Assembly (NCBI GenBank): GCA_001800905.1
Contig: MGWH01000002.1
Coordinates: 248,001-312,000, forward strand
DNA from: Flavobacteria bacterium GWA2_35_26
GTDB lineage: Bacteria > Bacteroidota > Bacteroidia > Flavobacteriales > Flavobacteriaceae
DNA length: 64,000 nucleotides
Direction: 5' to 3'
Position 1 is the first letter of the stretch; each line of letters begins with the position of its first letter. The translations under genes and the position numbers were made by a program. A model generated the notes under the pieces. It was given only the letters and a program-made list of their open reading frames with translations, was not told the origin of the DNA and searched no databases. This document shows, in pieces, positions 35,783-44,882 of this stretch.

Positions 35783-36664
35783 ATGAGTTATACAGATAAG
35801 ATGTTGCGCGATGACGCACTGAAAGGCAAAGTGATTGTAGTTACTGGTGGCGGAAGCGGTTTAGGTAAAGCCATGACCAAATACTTTTTAGAATTAGGCG
35901 CCAAAGTCGCCATTACTTCCCGTGATTTAGACAAACTTAAAAACACCGCAGCAGAACTGGAAACACAAACTGGCGGAACTTGTTTGCCAATTCAATGTGA
36001 TGTTCGTCATTATGAAGAAGTGGAAAATATGCTTCAAGAAACGTTGAAAGCTTTCGGCAAAGTCGACATTCTTTTGAACAATGCAGCCGGTAATTTTATA
36101 TCACCTACAGAGCGTTTATCTTCTAATGCATTTGATACCATCATTGATATTGTTTTAAAAGGAACCAAAAACTGCACACTAGCTTTTGGAAAACATTGGA
36201 TCGATTCTAAACAGGCTTCATCAACCGTATTAAATATTGTAACTACCTATGCATGGACTGGTTCGGCTTATGTAGTTCCTAGTGCTACCGCAAAAGCAGG
36301 TGTCTTGGCAATGACTAAAAGTTTAGCCGTAGAATGGGCTAAATATGGTATTCGTACCAATGCCATTGCGCCAGGACCTTTCCCAACTAAAGGAGCTTGG
36401 GATCGTTTATTGCCAGGTGATCTAGCCGAAAAATTTGATATGGCTAAAAAAGTGCCTCTAAAACGTGTAGGAGATCATCAAGAATTAGCCAATTTAGCTG
36501 CTTATTTAGTCTCTGACTTTTCAGCCTATATTAATGGTGAAGTAGTTGTGATAGATGGAGGCGAATGGCTAAAAGGAGCTGGACAATTTAATCTATTAGA
36601 AGATATCCCAGCCGAAATGTGGGATATGTTAGAAATGATGATTAAAGCCAAAAAAAATAAATAA
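35783..36664 (+). CDS. SDR oxidoreductase, 2,4-dienoyl-CoA reductase-like
   Basis: The 293-residue protein has the SDR nucleotide motif VTGGGSGLGKAM at about 20-31, NNAAGNF, and a C-terminal IDGGEWL. It lacks the canonical YxxxK: the position reads SATAK (in VVPSATAKAGVL), as in the DECR group of mitochondrial and peroxisomal 2,4-dienoyl-CoA reductases, where the active-site Tyr lies elsewhere. GPFPTKGAWDRLLPG is also typical of DECR. The expected role is NADPH-dependent reduction of unsaturated fatty-acyl-CoA during beta-oxidation. It is a single-gene unit, with a palindromic operator candidate upstream and a terminator downstream. Confidence 0.85.
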   Translation: MSYTDKMLRDDALKGKVIVVTGGGSGLGKAMTKYFLELGAKVAITSRDLDKLKNTAAELETQTGGTCLPIQCDVRHYEEVENMLQETLKAFGKVDILLNNAAGNFISPTERLSSNAFDTIIDIVLKGTKNCTLAFGKHWIDSKQASSTVLNIVTTYAWTGSAYVVPSATAKAGVLAMTKSLAVEWAKYGIRTNAIAPGPFPTKGAWDRLLPGDLAEKFDMAKKVPLKRVGDHQELANLAAYLVSDFSAYINGEVVVIDGGEWLKGAGQFNLLEDIPAEMWDMLEMMIKAKKNK

Positions 36665-36675
36665 ATACCAATAAG

Positions 36676-36706
36676 AAAGAGCACTACAAATAGTTGCTCT
36701 TTTTTT
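36676..36706 (+). terminator. Terminator after the SDR gene
   Basis: AAAGAGCA and TGCTCTTT arms, with partial pairing further in, surround an 11-base inner region and are followed by T6. Confidence 0.88.
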
Positions 36707-36783
36707 ATGTAAATAAGTCAGAAATAAATATATCAATTTAGCAAACATTTAGCAAAAATGGAATTCACTCTGAATAAAATTCC

Positions 36784-36791
36784 TATTTTTG
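36784..36791 (+). promoter_or_regulatory. Promoter -7 box (TATTTTTG) of udk
   Basis: An exact TAnnTTTG match 26 bases before the udk ATG; no clear TTG at -33. Confidence 0.5.
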
Positions 36792-36817
36792 TTAGGTTAA
36801 CTTAAGAATACTATTTT

Positions 36818-37429
36818 ATGCTCATTATTGGAATTGCAGGCGGAACAGGAAGTGGAAAAACGACGGTAGTCCATCAAATCGTTAATGAATTACCCGAAAC
36901 CGAAGTAGGTATTATTTCGCAAGATTCTTACTATAAAGAAAACGTGGGAATGACTTATGAAGAAAGAGCCGCCATCAATTTTGACCATCCAAGATCTATC
37001 GATTTTGAGCTATTGGTACACCATCTTAAAGAGTTAAAAGCAGGAAACAACATCAATCAACCTGTGTACTCGTTCGTGTCTCATAATAGAACTAGCGACA
37101 CTGTTTTTACACATCCAAGAAAAGTGATGATAGTAGAAGGGATTTTAATTTTAACTAATCCTGAATTAAGAGATCTTTTTGATGTAAAAATTTACGTTCA
37201 AGCCGATCCAGATGAGCGTCTGATTCGCCGACTAAAAAGAGATATTGCCGATCGTGGTCGTGATATGGATGAAGTGTTGAACAGATACCAAACTACTCTG
37301 AAACCAATGCACCAACAATTTATAGAACCTACAAAAGCATTTGCCGATATTATTATTCCGAATGACAAATACAATACCGTAGCAATCGATGTGGTTCGAG
37401 CCGTAATCAATCAAAAACTAAACGTTTAA
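36818..37429 (+). CDS. udk: Uridine kinase
   Basis: The 203-residue P-loop kinase phosphorylates uridine and cytidine in pyrimidine salvage. Walker A GGTGSGKTT is at 8-16. QDSYYKE, INFDHPRSIDFELL and the arginine-rich YVQADPDERLIRRLKRDIADRGRD lid are diagnostic for uridine kinase, and IIPNDKYNTVAIDVV closes the domain. The length is typical. A promoter box stands before it and a 126-base gap with the repeat element separates it from the divisome gene that follows in the same direction. Confidence 0.95.
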   Translation: MLIIGIAGGTGSGKTTVVHQIVNELPETEVGIISQDSYYKENVGMTYEERAAINFDHPRSIDFELLVHHLKELKAGNNINQPVYSFVSHNRTSDTVFTHPRKVMIVEGILILTNPELRDLFDVKIYVQADPDERLIRRLKRDIADRGRDMDEVLNRYQTTLKPMHQQFIEPTKAFADIIIPNDKYNTVAIDVVRAVINQKLNV

Positions 37430-37474
37430 TACATATAAATCCTCCAGATTTCTATTGTAAGCAATCTTAATTTT

Positions 37475-37543
37475 GGAGCTATTTCCCGCTTTACGTTACA
37501 ATCCATTCTAAAAAGAATGGGATTTTCACTGCAATCGGGGCTA
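37475..37543 (-). repeat. Structured flavobacterial intergenic repeat, copy C
   Basis: Read on the minus strand: TAGCCCCGATTGCAGTG, AATCC, a hairpin CATTCT-4-AGAATG, GATTGTAACG, AAAGCGGGAAATAGCTCC. The CCCG/CGGG inner stem corresponds to CCTG/CAGG in copy A (56119-56196), a compensatory change, and AGC/GCT form the outer stem in both. It is placed antisense to the flanking plus-strand genes udk and divIC and ends 12 bases before the divIC ATG. Confidence 0.65.
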
Positions 37544-37555
37544 AAAAAAGGACTC

Positions 37556-37882
37556 ATGACAAATCCGCTTAAAAACAAATCTTGGTTCAAACTATTGAGC
37601 AACAAATACATTTTAGTATTGGTATTTTTTACTGCTTGGATGCTCTTTTTGGACAACTACTCCTATTTTGACCATCGCTTTTTAGACAAACAAATCGATG
37701 AACTAGAAGACAATAAAACCTACTATCAAGAAGAAATCAAAAACGATAAAAGGCATATTAAAGAACTCAAGAACATTGAATATGTTGAGAAATATGCTCG
37801 TGAAAAATATTACATGAAAAAAGATAGTGAAGATATCTACATCATCGAGTTTGAAGGTGACAGTGCCATCAAAACCAAATAA
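37556..37882 (+). CDS. DivIC/FtsB-like septum formation initiator
   Basis: The 108-residue protein has a short cytoplasmic N-terminus, one membrane helix (YILVLVFFTAWMLFL) and a coiled coil (DKQIDELEDNKTYYQEEIKN and on) with the conserved YVEKYAREKYYM near the end. This is the layout of the bitopic divisome proteins FtsB and DivIC, which form a trimer with FtsL and FtsQ to activate septal peptidoglycan synthesis. The start is the ATG at 37556; an upstream start at 37517 would run into the structured repeat. The next gene, mutA, follows 35 bases on in the same direction, which is the common flavobacterial order. Confidence 0.88.
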   Translation: MTNPLKNKSWFKLLSNKYILVLVFFTAWMLFLDNYSYFDHRFLDKQIDELEDNKTYYQEEIKNDKRHIKELKNIEYVEKYAREKYYMKKDSEDIYIIEFEGDSAIKTK

Positions 37883-37917
37883 ACAATTCCTTTCTTTACT
37901 TCGAAACAACAAAGCCA

Positions 37918-39282
37918 ATGAAACCTCTTTTTACAAATTTCGATCCTGTTTCTGCCAAACAATGGAAACAAAAAATACAGTTTGAACTTAAGGGTGCTGA
38001 TTATAATGAAACCTTAATCTGGAATTCGCCTGAAGACATTAAAGTCAAGCCGTTTTATGATAAAGAAGATGTAAAAGAAGTTATTTCGGTAAATACACCT
38101 GAATCCGAATTTAAAATCTGCCAAAATATTTTTGTTCATGATGTGAACAAATCGATTGAACGCGCGCTTGACAGTTTGAATAGAGGTGCTGAAAGTATTC
38201 GTTTCACTATCGAAGATGAAACCATCGATCTGGAAAAATTGTTGGAAAAATTGCCTCTAGATAACACCCCTATTTTCTTTCATTTCAATTTCATTTCAAT
38301 CGATTTTACACAAAAATTGGCAACCATTGCCAAAACAAAAAACGCAACCATCTATTGCAATTTTGATCCGATAGGACAATTAGCTAAAGAGGGAAATTGG
38401 TTTACCACCAATGAAAAAGATAATTTCGAGACTATAAATCAACTAGTACAGAAAGACAATTCACTTTCTCTGATTAGTGTCAATAGTGCTTTATACCAAA
38501 ATGCCGGAGCTACAATTGTTCAACAAATTGCCTATACTTTAGCCCATGCTAATGAATATTTTAACCGTATTGAGGTAACTACACCGCACACTATGGTGCT
38601 AAACATTGCTGTGGGAACCAATTACTTTTTTGAAATCGCTAAACTAAGAGCTATCCGACTCCTTTTCAATACAATTGCGGCAGCTTACAATCAAAATTGG
38701 AATTGCCATTTAGTTGTTAGCCCAACAAAAAGAAATAAAACCTTATACGATTACAACGTAAATATGCTTCGCACCACAACCGAATGCATGAGTGCAATTC
38801 TTGGAGGTGCTGATACTATTGCCAATTTACCTTATGATGCATTGTATCACAAAGACAATGAGTTTGGAGATCGTATTGCACGAAACCAATTATTGATTTT
38901 AAAAAATGAAAGCTATTTTGACAAAGTCAATAATCCATCTGATGGAAGTTACTATATTGAAAGTTTAACACAGCAATTAGCAGACAAAGCGTTAACGTTA
39001 TTCAAAGATATTGAAGCCAATGGTGGATTCTTAAAACAACTGAATGAAGGAATCATTAAAAGAAAAATTCAAGAAAGTGCCGACAAAGAACAAGACTTAT
39101 TTGATACTGGAAAAGAAATTTTATTGGGAACTAACAAACATGCCAATAAAGACGATCGAATGAAACACGATTTGGAACTTTTTCCATTTGTCAAAATAAA
39201 ACCAAGGAAAACATTGATCACTCCCATTATTGAAAAACGTCTCGCCGAAAAAATCGAGCAAGAACGATTGGAAAAAGAGTAA
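37918..39282 (+). CDS. mutA: Methylmalonyl-CoA mutase small subunit
   Basis: This 454-residue subunit pairs with MutB to interconvert methylmalonyl-CoA and succinyl-CoA. It retains the TIM-barrel (VTTPHTMVLNIAVGTNYFFEIAK, RTTTECMSAILGGADTI, GDRIARNQLLILKNESYF, SDGSYYIESLTQQLADKA) but has no C-terminal cobalamin-binding domain and no DxHxxG. It is therefore shorter than the small subunits of Propionibacterium (about 640) and is a non-catalytic partner. The C-terminus ends in a short charged tail. It lies 47 bases before mutB; MeaB, the mutase chaperone, is encoded 24 kb upstream. Confidence 0.93.
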   Translation: MKPLFTNFDPVSAKQWKQKIQFELKGADYNETLIWNSPEDIKVKPFYDKEDVKEVISVNTPESEFKICQNIFVHDVNKSIERALDSLNRGAESIRFTIEDETIDLEKLLEKLPLDNTPIFFHFNFISIDFTQKLATIAKTKNATIYCNFDPIGQLAKEGNWFTTNEKDNFETINQLVQKDNSLSLISVNSALYQNAGATIVQQIAYTLAHANEYFNRIEVTTPHTMVLNIAVGTNYFFEIAKLRAIRLLFNTIAAAYNQNWNCHLVVSPTKRNKTLYDYNVNMLRTTTECMSAILGGADTIANLPYDALYHKDNEFGDRIARNQLLILKNESYFDKVNNPSDGSYYIESLTQQLADKALTLFKDIEANGGFLKQLNEGIIKRKIQESADKEQDLFDTGKEILLGTNKHANKDDRMKHDLELFPFVKIKPRKTLITPIIEKRLAEKIEQERLEKE

Positions 39283-39329
39283 CCGATTAGTATCCGAAAC
39301 ACATTGTCAAATAGAAATTTGTCACCAAA

Positions 39330-41456
39330 ATGAAAAGAAAAGACCTGCAACATATTCAAATAAAATCTGTAACCAATACACAAAAGGAAACTAATCCTGA
39401 TGCTGTATTTCAAACTGCAGAAGGAATAGCTTTGAAACCAACGTATACAGAGCAAGATATTCAGCATGTAGAACATCTTGATTTTGGAGCAGGATTTGCG
39501 CCTAATTTACGCGGTCCTTATACCACTATGTATGTACGACGTCCTTGGACGGTGCGTCAATATGCGGGGTTTTCTACAGCCGAAGAAAGTAATGCTTTTT
39601 ATCGTCGCAATTTGGCCGCAGGCCAAAAAGGACTTTCCATTGCTTTTGATTTACCTACTCACCGTGGTTACGATTCGGATCACGAACGCGTGGTTGGCGA
39701 TGTTGGAAAAGCAGGTGTCGCCATCGATTCGGTGGAAGATATGAAAGTCTTGTTTGACCAAATCCCATTGGATGAAATGTCAGTATCCATGACGATGAAT
39801 GGTGCTGTACTACCAATTATGGCTTTTTATATTGTGGCTGCAGAAGAACAAGGCGTTTCTCCAGAAAAATTATCAGGCACAATTCAGAATGATATTTTGA
39901 AAGAGTTTATGGTACGAAATACCTATATCTATCCGCCTACTCCATCCATGAAAATCATTGCTGATATTTTTGAATACACTAGCAAAAACATGCCGAAATT
40001 CAATTCTATATCTATTTCGGGCTACCATATGCAAGAAGCTGGCGCAACAGCTGATATTGAATTAGCTTATACTTTAGCGGACGGTTTAGAATACATTCGT
40101 ACAGGGTTAGCAGCCGGAATGAAAATTGATGAATTTGCCCCGAGACTTTCCTTTTTTTGGGCAATTGGCATGAACCATTTTATGGAAATTGCTAAAATGC
40201 GTGCAGGAAGAATGATTTGGGCCAAATTAGTACAACAATTTGAACCCAAAGATGAAAAATCGCTAGCATTACGAACTCATTGCCAGACATCTGGATGGAG
40301 TTTAACTGAACAAGATCCGTTTAACAATGTGGCGCGAACTTGTATTGAAGCAGCAGCAGCGGCTTTTGGAGGCACACAATCCTTACATACCAACGCATTA
40401 GATGAAGCCATTGCATTACCTACTGATTTTTCGGCTAGGATAGCAAGAAACACCCAATTGTACCTTCAAGATGAAACCAAAATCACTAAAACAGTTGACC
40501 CTTGGGCTGGAAGTTATTATGTAGAGAGTCTGACCAATGAAATTGCTCAAAGTGCTTGGAAGTTAATTGAAGAAGTAGAAGAATTAGGAGGTATGACCAA
40601 AGCTATCGAGTCAGGTATACCAAAACTACGAATTGAAGAAGCCGCAGCAAGAAAGCAAGCTAGAATCGATAGCGGACAAGATATTATTGTAGGAGTGAAT
40701 CAATACCGTTTGGAAAAAGAAGATCCGCTTCAAATATTGGATGTGGATAATCAAATGGTGCGCAAGCAACAATTGGAACAATTAGATCGTATTAAATCTA
40801 GCCGTAATAATGACAAAGTTAAAAACAGCCTGGATCAATTAATTCAATGCGCCAAAACAGCTGAAGGAAATTTATTAGAAATTGCAGTTGAAGCGGCCAG
40901 AAACAGAGCGACTTTAGGAGAAATTAGCGATGCTCTAGAGACGGTTTTTGGAAGATATAAAGCTCAAATTAAATCATTTAGCGGTGTGTATAGTAAAGAA
41001 ATAAAAAACGACGAAAGTTTTGAAAAAGCAAAACAATTAGCCAATGTTTTTGCAGAAAAAGAAGGCAGAAGACCTCGTATTATGATTGCTAAAATGGGAC
41101 AAGATGGTCATGATCGTGGTGCCAAAGTTGTTGCTACGGGTTATGCCGACGTGGGATTTGATGTGGATATTGGTCCGCTTTTTCAAACACCTGCAGAAGC
41201 AGCTAAACAAGCCGTTGAAAATGATGTACATATACTTGGCGTATCATCATTAGCAGCGGGTCACAAAACCTTAGTACCTCAAGTAATCGAAGAATTAAAA
41301 AAATACGGCAGAGAAGATATTATGGTCGTTGTGGGTGGAGTCATTCCAGCACAAGATTATCAATTCTTGTTTGATGCAGGTGCAGTAGCTGTTTTTGGTC
41401 CCGGAACCAAAATTAGTGAAGCTGCTATCAAAATTTTAGATATTTTAATTGATTAA
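39330..41456 (+). CDS. mutB: Methylmalonyl-CoA mutase large (catalytic) subunit
   Basis: The 708-residue catalytic subunit has the barrel domain (about 45-550), with [20 protein letters not shown] and [15 protein letters not shown] near the start and [14 protein letters not shown] further on. The C-terminal B12 domain (about 575-708) contains DGH594DRG as lower cobalt ligand, then [14 protein letters not shown] and [12 protein letters not shown]. It acts in propionate, odd-chain fatty acid and branched amino acid breakdown (or in succinate to propionate in fermentation). It shares its transcript with mutA and ends at a terminator shared with the convergent lysozyme-like gene. Confidence 0.97.
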   Translation: MKRKDLQHIQIKSVTNTQKETNPDAVFQTAEGIALKPTYTEQDIQHVEHLDFGAGFAPNLRGPYTTMYVRRPWTVRQYAGFSTAEESNAFYRRNLAAGQKGLSIAFDLPTHRGYDSDHERVVGDVGKAGVAIDSVEDMKVLFDQIPLDEMSVSMTMNGAVLPIMAFYIVAAEEQGVSPEKLSGTIQNDILKEFMVRNTYIYPPTPSMKIIADIFEYTSKNMPKFNSISISGYHMQEAGATADIELAYTLADGLEYIRTGLAAGMKIDEFAPRLSFFWAIGMNHFMEIAKMRAGRMIWAKLVQQFEPKDEKSLALRTHCQTSGWSLTEQDPFNNVARTCIEAAAAAFGGTQSLHTNALDEAIALPTDFSARIARNTQLYLQDETKITKTVDPWAGSYYVESLTNEIAQSAWKLIEEVEELGGMTKAIESGIPKLRIEEAAARKQARIDSGQDIIVGVNQYRLEKEDPLQILDVDNQMVRKQQLEQLDRIKSSRNNDKVKNSLDQLIQCAKTAEGNLLEIAVEAARNRATLGEISDALETVFGRYKAQIKSFSGVYSKEIKNDESFEKAKQLANVFAEKEGRRPRIMIAKMGQDGHDRGAKVVATGYADVGFDVDIGPLFQTPAEAAKQAVENDVHILGVSSLAAGHKTLVPQVIEELKKYGREDIMVVVGGVIPAQDYQFLFDAGAVAVFGPGTKISEAAIKILDILID

Positions 41457-41464
41457 TTTACAAA

Positions 41465-41494
41465 AAAAGGGCGGTCAAAATTGACCGCCCTTTT
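41465..41494. terminator. Bidirectional terminator between mutB and the lysozyme-like gene
   Basis: Perfect 14-base arms AAAAGGGCGGTCAA and TTGACCGCCCTTTT around an AA loop lie between two convergent genes, and both strands carry a short T run. Confidence 0.9.
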
Positions 41495-41512
41495 AGATTA
41501 AATTCTTAGACA

Positions 41513-42145
41513 TTAAATTGAAGCATGTTTATCTGCCTCAATAAATGAAGTATCATACCCACCAAAAGCTTTCATATAACTTACAATTGAAGTTCCATAA
41601 GCATCTCTAAAGTAACGCTCGCCATTAGATCGAAAAAATCTTTTTACGGTGCGAACACCACCAAGATGTGCTGCAGCTAATATTCCTGATTCGGTAATAG
41701 AAATACCATTAATAACCGCACCTTCATATTTGGCAATCTCTTTTCTTAACAACCATTTGTTCTTTGCTAATAGTGCTAAAAATGCTTTCTCTTGTAAATC
41801 AGGATTTTTCAAAAAAGCGGAAGTATTGTGAACCCCAATTGTACGCAAAGTTTCAGGACCAAATTGGTACTTTCCTAAATAACCTAAGGAATTAATTTTT
41901 TTGTATTTCCCTTGCGACTCTTTGAATGCAATAGCTTCTTTAAAACCAATGAAAAAATTTCCCGTATACGGAATATTCAATTTGGCGTAGTCTTCTTGTT
42001 TGTGAGATGGAAATAGATAATCGGATTGATTTAATCCGTCTGTAAGAAACCAAGGATTGGAATCTAAATTGAAAGGTTTAAAACCTAAGCTTAAAAAAGC
42101 GATAATCAGTAGTAAAGTGGAATAATAATGCCATTTCTTTATCAT
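41513..42145 (-). CDS. Exported lysozyme-like (transglycosylase-type) protein
   Basis: The 210-residue protein has an N-terminal hydrophobic segment (residues 9-24, LSTLLLIIAFLSLGF-like) that could be a signal peptide or anchor. The rest looks like a goose-type lysozyme or SLT fold: AIAFKESQGKYKKINSLGYL with E76 as candidate catalytic glutamate, GKYQFG at 91-96, and ESGILAAAHLGGV. Similar sequences are annotated as peptidoglycan-binding or transglycosylase-like proteins in this phylum. I infer wall cleavage but cannot confirm it. The gene stands alone, with a promoter and a 5' UTR hairpin at 42164-42201 and a shared terminator. Confidence 0.7.
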   Translation of the reverse strand: MIKKWHYYSTLLLIIAFLSLGFKPFNLDSNPWFLTDGLNQSDYLFPSHKQEDYAKLNIPYTGNFFIGFKEAIAFKESQGKYKKINSLGYLGKYQFGPETLRTIGVHNTSAFLKNPDLQEKAFLALLAKNKWLLRKEIAKYEGAVINGISITESGILAAAHLGGVRTVKRFFRSNGERYFRDAYGTSIVSYMKAFGGYDTSFIEADKHASI

Positions 42146-42163
42146 AAATTGTTTTTCTTCTGA

Positions 42164-42194
42164 GCCCTGTCACCATCAGAAATTTCTACAGGGC
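42164..42194 (-). other. Hairpin at the predicted 5' end of the lysozyme-like mRNA
   Basis: GCCCTGT (42164-42170) and ACAGGGC (42188-42194) are exact 7-base inverted repeats. Inside is the 10-base palindrome AGAAATTTCT (42178-42187). The predicted transcription start lies at the edge of the outer arm, so the mRNA would begin with this hairpin, which may stabilise it or bind a regulator. Confidence 0.5.
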
Positions 42195-42201
42195 AAATAT
42201 A
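42194..42201 (-). promoter_or_regulatory. Promoter -7 box (TATATTTG) of the lysozyme-like gene
   Basis: Exact TAnnTTTG on the minus strand with a TTA (42223-42221) 19 bases upstream. The 5' UTR would be about 45 bases. Confidence 0.6.
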
Positions 42202-42338
42202 CAACAAAAAATATAAGGCTTAAAATCAGCCTATTAAAGTTTTGTTAAACAATTTATTAACAAAATAGATACCATTCCAAAACATTGAAGTTAAAAAACA
42301 TACATTAAAGTAGTAGAAAGCAATAGTTGTATAAAAAC

Positions 42339-42373
42339 AAAAAAAAGGCGAAAATTACTTTTCGCCTTTTTTT
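42339..42373 (-). terminator. Terminator of the dapF-acetyltransferase-mltG operon
   Basis: Arms AAAAAAAGGCGAAAA and TTTTCGCCTTTTTTT surround a TTAC loop, directly at the mltG stop. Confidence 0.88.
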
Positions 42374-43412
42374 ATCTTTTCACACCTTGGCTATTAATCC
42401 AATTGTAATATTTTTTGGCATTTTGTTCATGTTCCGCTTGTGTCACGGCAAAATCATGGTAACCAAAACGCGTTACACTAGCGCAGAAATAAATATAGTT
42501 GTGTTTTTCTGGATTCAACACCGCTTCGATTGCCGTAATATCCGGCATCGCAATTGGACCAGGAGGTAAACCGGCACTATAATAGGTATTGTATGGCGAT
42601 GCTACTTGCAAATCTTTATTTAATACTCTTTTAATTACTTGTTTAAAATCGTTGGATTTCTTTTTCACTGCATAAATAACCGTAGGATCGGCTTGCAATA
42701 AAATTCCTTTGTGCAAACGATTCAGATACACCCCAGCAATTCGTGGTCTTTCATCTTTTTTAACCGACTCTTTGTGAACAATAGAGGCTAAAATCGTTGC
42801 TTCAGCTGGGGTTAAACCTTGTGCTTTGGCTTTGGCAATTCGCTCATCATTCCAAAAATTGCGGTATTCTTTAATCATTTTATCGCGAAACTTAGTAGCC
42901 GTAGTATTCCAATACAATTCATAGGTATTTGGAATAAACATAGTCAACACATTTTCTTCATTAAAACCATTTTCTTTTAAAAAGGCAGAATCCTTAATAG
43001 CAGTTAATAAAGAAACGCTATCCGCTTCGATTTCAGAACCTATTCTTCCAGCAAAATCTTCTAATCGTTCTTGATTATTGAATGATAATTTTACTTCATT
43101 ATTGATTCGCAATGCATTAATCAATTCGTTGCTATTCATCCCTTTTTTGAATAGAAACTTACCAGGTTTGACATTATTGGGGTATTTCTTTTTATTGGCT
43201 ACCGCATCAAATCGATCCATGTCGTCTACATAAGGAGCTACAATTTTTTTTACGGCTTCATAATCTGAATCGGTTGGGATGTATACAAAGACTTCCGTTT
43301 CTTCAAATTTAGTATTGTCTGAAAAAATTTGACGAACTAATATTAATCCGTAAATCATTAATGCAGAAATAACTACGATACTAATTGAAGTGATACTTTT
43401 TTTGATATTCAA
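42372..43412 (-). CDS. mltG: Endolytic murein transglycosylase MltG
   Basis: The 346-residue inner-membrane enzyme cuts nascent glycan strands and so sets their length. It has one N-terminal helix (about 8-28), a LysM-like module (about 40-110) and the YceG catalytic domain, with catalytic E215 in LASIVHKESVKKDERPRIA and the following VYLNRLHKGILLQADPTVIYA. SPYNTYYSAGLPPGPIAMP near the end is a hallmark. It is 10 bases after the acetyltransferase gene in an operon with dapF, linking diaminopimelate supply to glycan processing. Confidence 0.94.
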   Translation of the reverse strand: MNIKKSITSISIVVISALMIYGLILVRQIFSDNTKFEETEVFVYIPTDSDYEAVKKIVAPYVDDMDRFDAVANKKKYPNNVKPGKFLFKKGMNSNELINALRINNEVKLSFNNQERLEDFAGRIGSEIEADSVSLLTAIKDSAFLKENGFNEENVLTMFIPNTYELYWNTTATKFRDKMIKEYRNFWNDERIAKAKAQGLTPAEATILASIVHKESVKKDERPRIAGVYLNRLHKGILLQADPTVIYAVKKKSNDFKQVIKRVLNKDLQVASPYNTYYSAGLPPGPIAMPDITAIEAVLNPEKHNYIYFCASVTRFGYHDFAVTQAEHEQNAKKYYNWINSQGVKR

Positions 43413-43422
43413 AACTCTATTT

Positions 43423-43956
43423 TTAAAATGAATGATTAACTAATTGATAAAGGGCTTCGTCTTTGAAACTTCCGTTCACTAAGGTCCAATCCTTTTTAAT
43501 ACCTATTTTTTCAAAGCCAAATTTAGTAAAAAGTGCTATACTGGCGGTGTTTTCTGTCGCAATATTTGCATACAATTGGTGCAAATTCAAATTGTAAAAA
43601 GCATAATTAACTAGTAATTGCAATGCTTCTGAACCAATATTTTGTTTTCTATTCTCAATGGATTGGATTACAATCCCAATTCCAGCTCTTCTATTTTGTG
43701 GATCAAAGTCAAACAAATCAATTAAACCCAAAGCAGGAAAATCTTCGTCTTGACAAATAGCCAATCGTAATTGTTTGGCCTCATAAATATCCTGATGGGA
43801 GTTTTCTAAATACTGCTTTACCAAAAATCGACTGTAAGGCGTTTGCGTATTGCTGACTTCCCAAATACTTTGGTCGTTTTCCATTGCATATACGAACTCC
43901 AAATCATTAGGTTCCAATGCACGCAAATAAATAGTTTCGCCTTTTAATGTTATCAT
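43423..43956 (-). CDS. GNAT acetyltransferase, RimJ/RimL type
   Basis: The 177-residue protein begins LKGETIYLRALEPNDLEFVYAME, the typical start of RimJ/RimL-like acetyltransferases, with acetyl-CoA motif AGIGIVIQSIENRKQNIGSEAL and the HQLYANIATENTASIALFTK segment with FGFEKIG. The group acetylates N-termini, aminoglycosides or small amines; no substrate is assigned. It sits between dapF (9 bases upstream) and mltG (10 bases downstream). An envelope or wall-precursor role is a guess from position only. Confidence 0.88.
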   Translation of the reverse strand: MITLKGETIYLRALEPNDLEFVYAMENDQSIWEVSNTQTPYSRFLVKQYLENSHQDIYEAKQLRLAICQDEDFPALGLIDLFDFDPQNRRAGIGIVIQSIENRKQNIGSEALQLLVNYAFYNLNLHQLYANIATENTASIALFTKFGFEKIGIKKDWTLVNGSFKDEALYQLVNHSF

Positions 43957-43965
43957 TGGGTCGAT

Positions 43966-44748
43966 TTAAATTTGGATTGTTCCTTTAAAAACAAATTCGG
44001 CAGGCCCTTTCAAAAAAACATTGGTATATTTTCCGTCTTTTGCATCAAAAGAAACCGCTAATTTTCCGCCTTCCACATTCAAATGGATCGTATTCAAATC
44101 CGTTTGTCCGATCGCATTCATTGCAATTGCAACTGCAGTAGCTCCCGTTCCACAAGCTAAGGTTTCATCTTCAACTCCTCTTTCATAAGTTCGCAAAGAA
44201 AAAGTAGCATCATCTATTTTTTTAACAAAATTGACATTACTTCCTTGTTGTCCGTACAAATCGCCATAACGAATAGCGGCACCATTTTCTTTTACATTAT
44301 AGTGTTCTAAATCAGTAACTAGTTGCACATGATGTGGCGAACCAGTATTTAAAAAAGAATAGTCTGGAGTATTTTTAATTTCAGCAACATCAATCATCTG
44401 CAAAGAAACAATTCCATCCGCTCCCACTGTAGCATAATGCAAACCATCGGTAGCCATAAAAGTAGTTTCGTTTTGAATCACGTTTAGTTTTTTGGCGAAA
44501 GCCACCAAACATCGTCCTCCATTGCCACACATCGAACTTAAATTCCCATCCGAATTGTAATACACCATTCTGAAATCAGTTGCTGCATCAGTATCTAATA
44601 AAATCAATCCATCCGCACCAATCCCAAAACGACGGTCGCATAAATGAGCTACTAATTGGGTATTTTCTTTAGGAAAAGAATTCGAACGATTATCAATCAT
44701 TACAAAATCGTTTCCTGTTCCTTGGTATTTATAAAATTCTAATTCCAT
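43966..44748 (-). CDS. dapF: Diaminopimelate epimerase
   Basis: The 260-residue cofactor-free epimerase converts LL- to meso-diaminopimelate for lysine and peptidoglycan. The two catalytic cysteines occur in SSMCGNGGRC and DETLACGTGATAVA. FYKYQGTGNDFVMIDN at the N-terminus and GADGLILL are standard. It is the first gene of the dapF-acetyltransferase-mltG transcript, with an exact -7 box 20 bases before the ATG. All expected residues are present. Confidence 0.96.
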   Translation of the reverse strand: MELEFYKYQGTGNDFVMIDNRSNSFPKENTQLVAHLCDRRFGIGADGLILLDTDAATDFRMVYYNSDGNLSSMCGNGGRCLVAFAKKLNVIQNETTFMATDGLHYATVGADGIVSLQMIDVAEIKNTPDYSFLNTGSPHHVQLVTDLEHYNVKENGAAIRYGDLYGQQGSNVNFVKKIDDATFSLRTYERGVEDETLACGTGATAVAIAMNAIGQTDLNTIHLNVEGGKLAVSFDAKDGKYTNVFLKGPAEFVFKGTIQI

Positions 44749-44767
44749 TATCTTGAATTATAAAGGA

Positions 44768-44775
44768 CAAAAGTA
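44768..44775 (-). promoter_or_regulatory. Promoter -7 box (TACTTTTG) of dapF
   Basis: Exact TAnnTTTG on the minus strand, 20 bases before the dapF ATG. A weak TTA lies 18 bases further upstream. Confidence 0.6.
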
Positions 44776-44882
44776 CGAACTATTAATGAAATGTTAATCA
44801 TTGTTAAAGAGCGTTAAACTGTTTTTTACAAAACACATTCTCCTTTAAATTTACGCTCAATAATATAAAAACGAAAACCATT

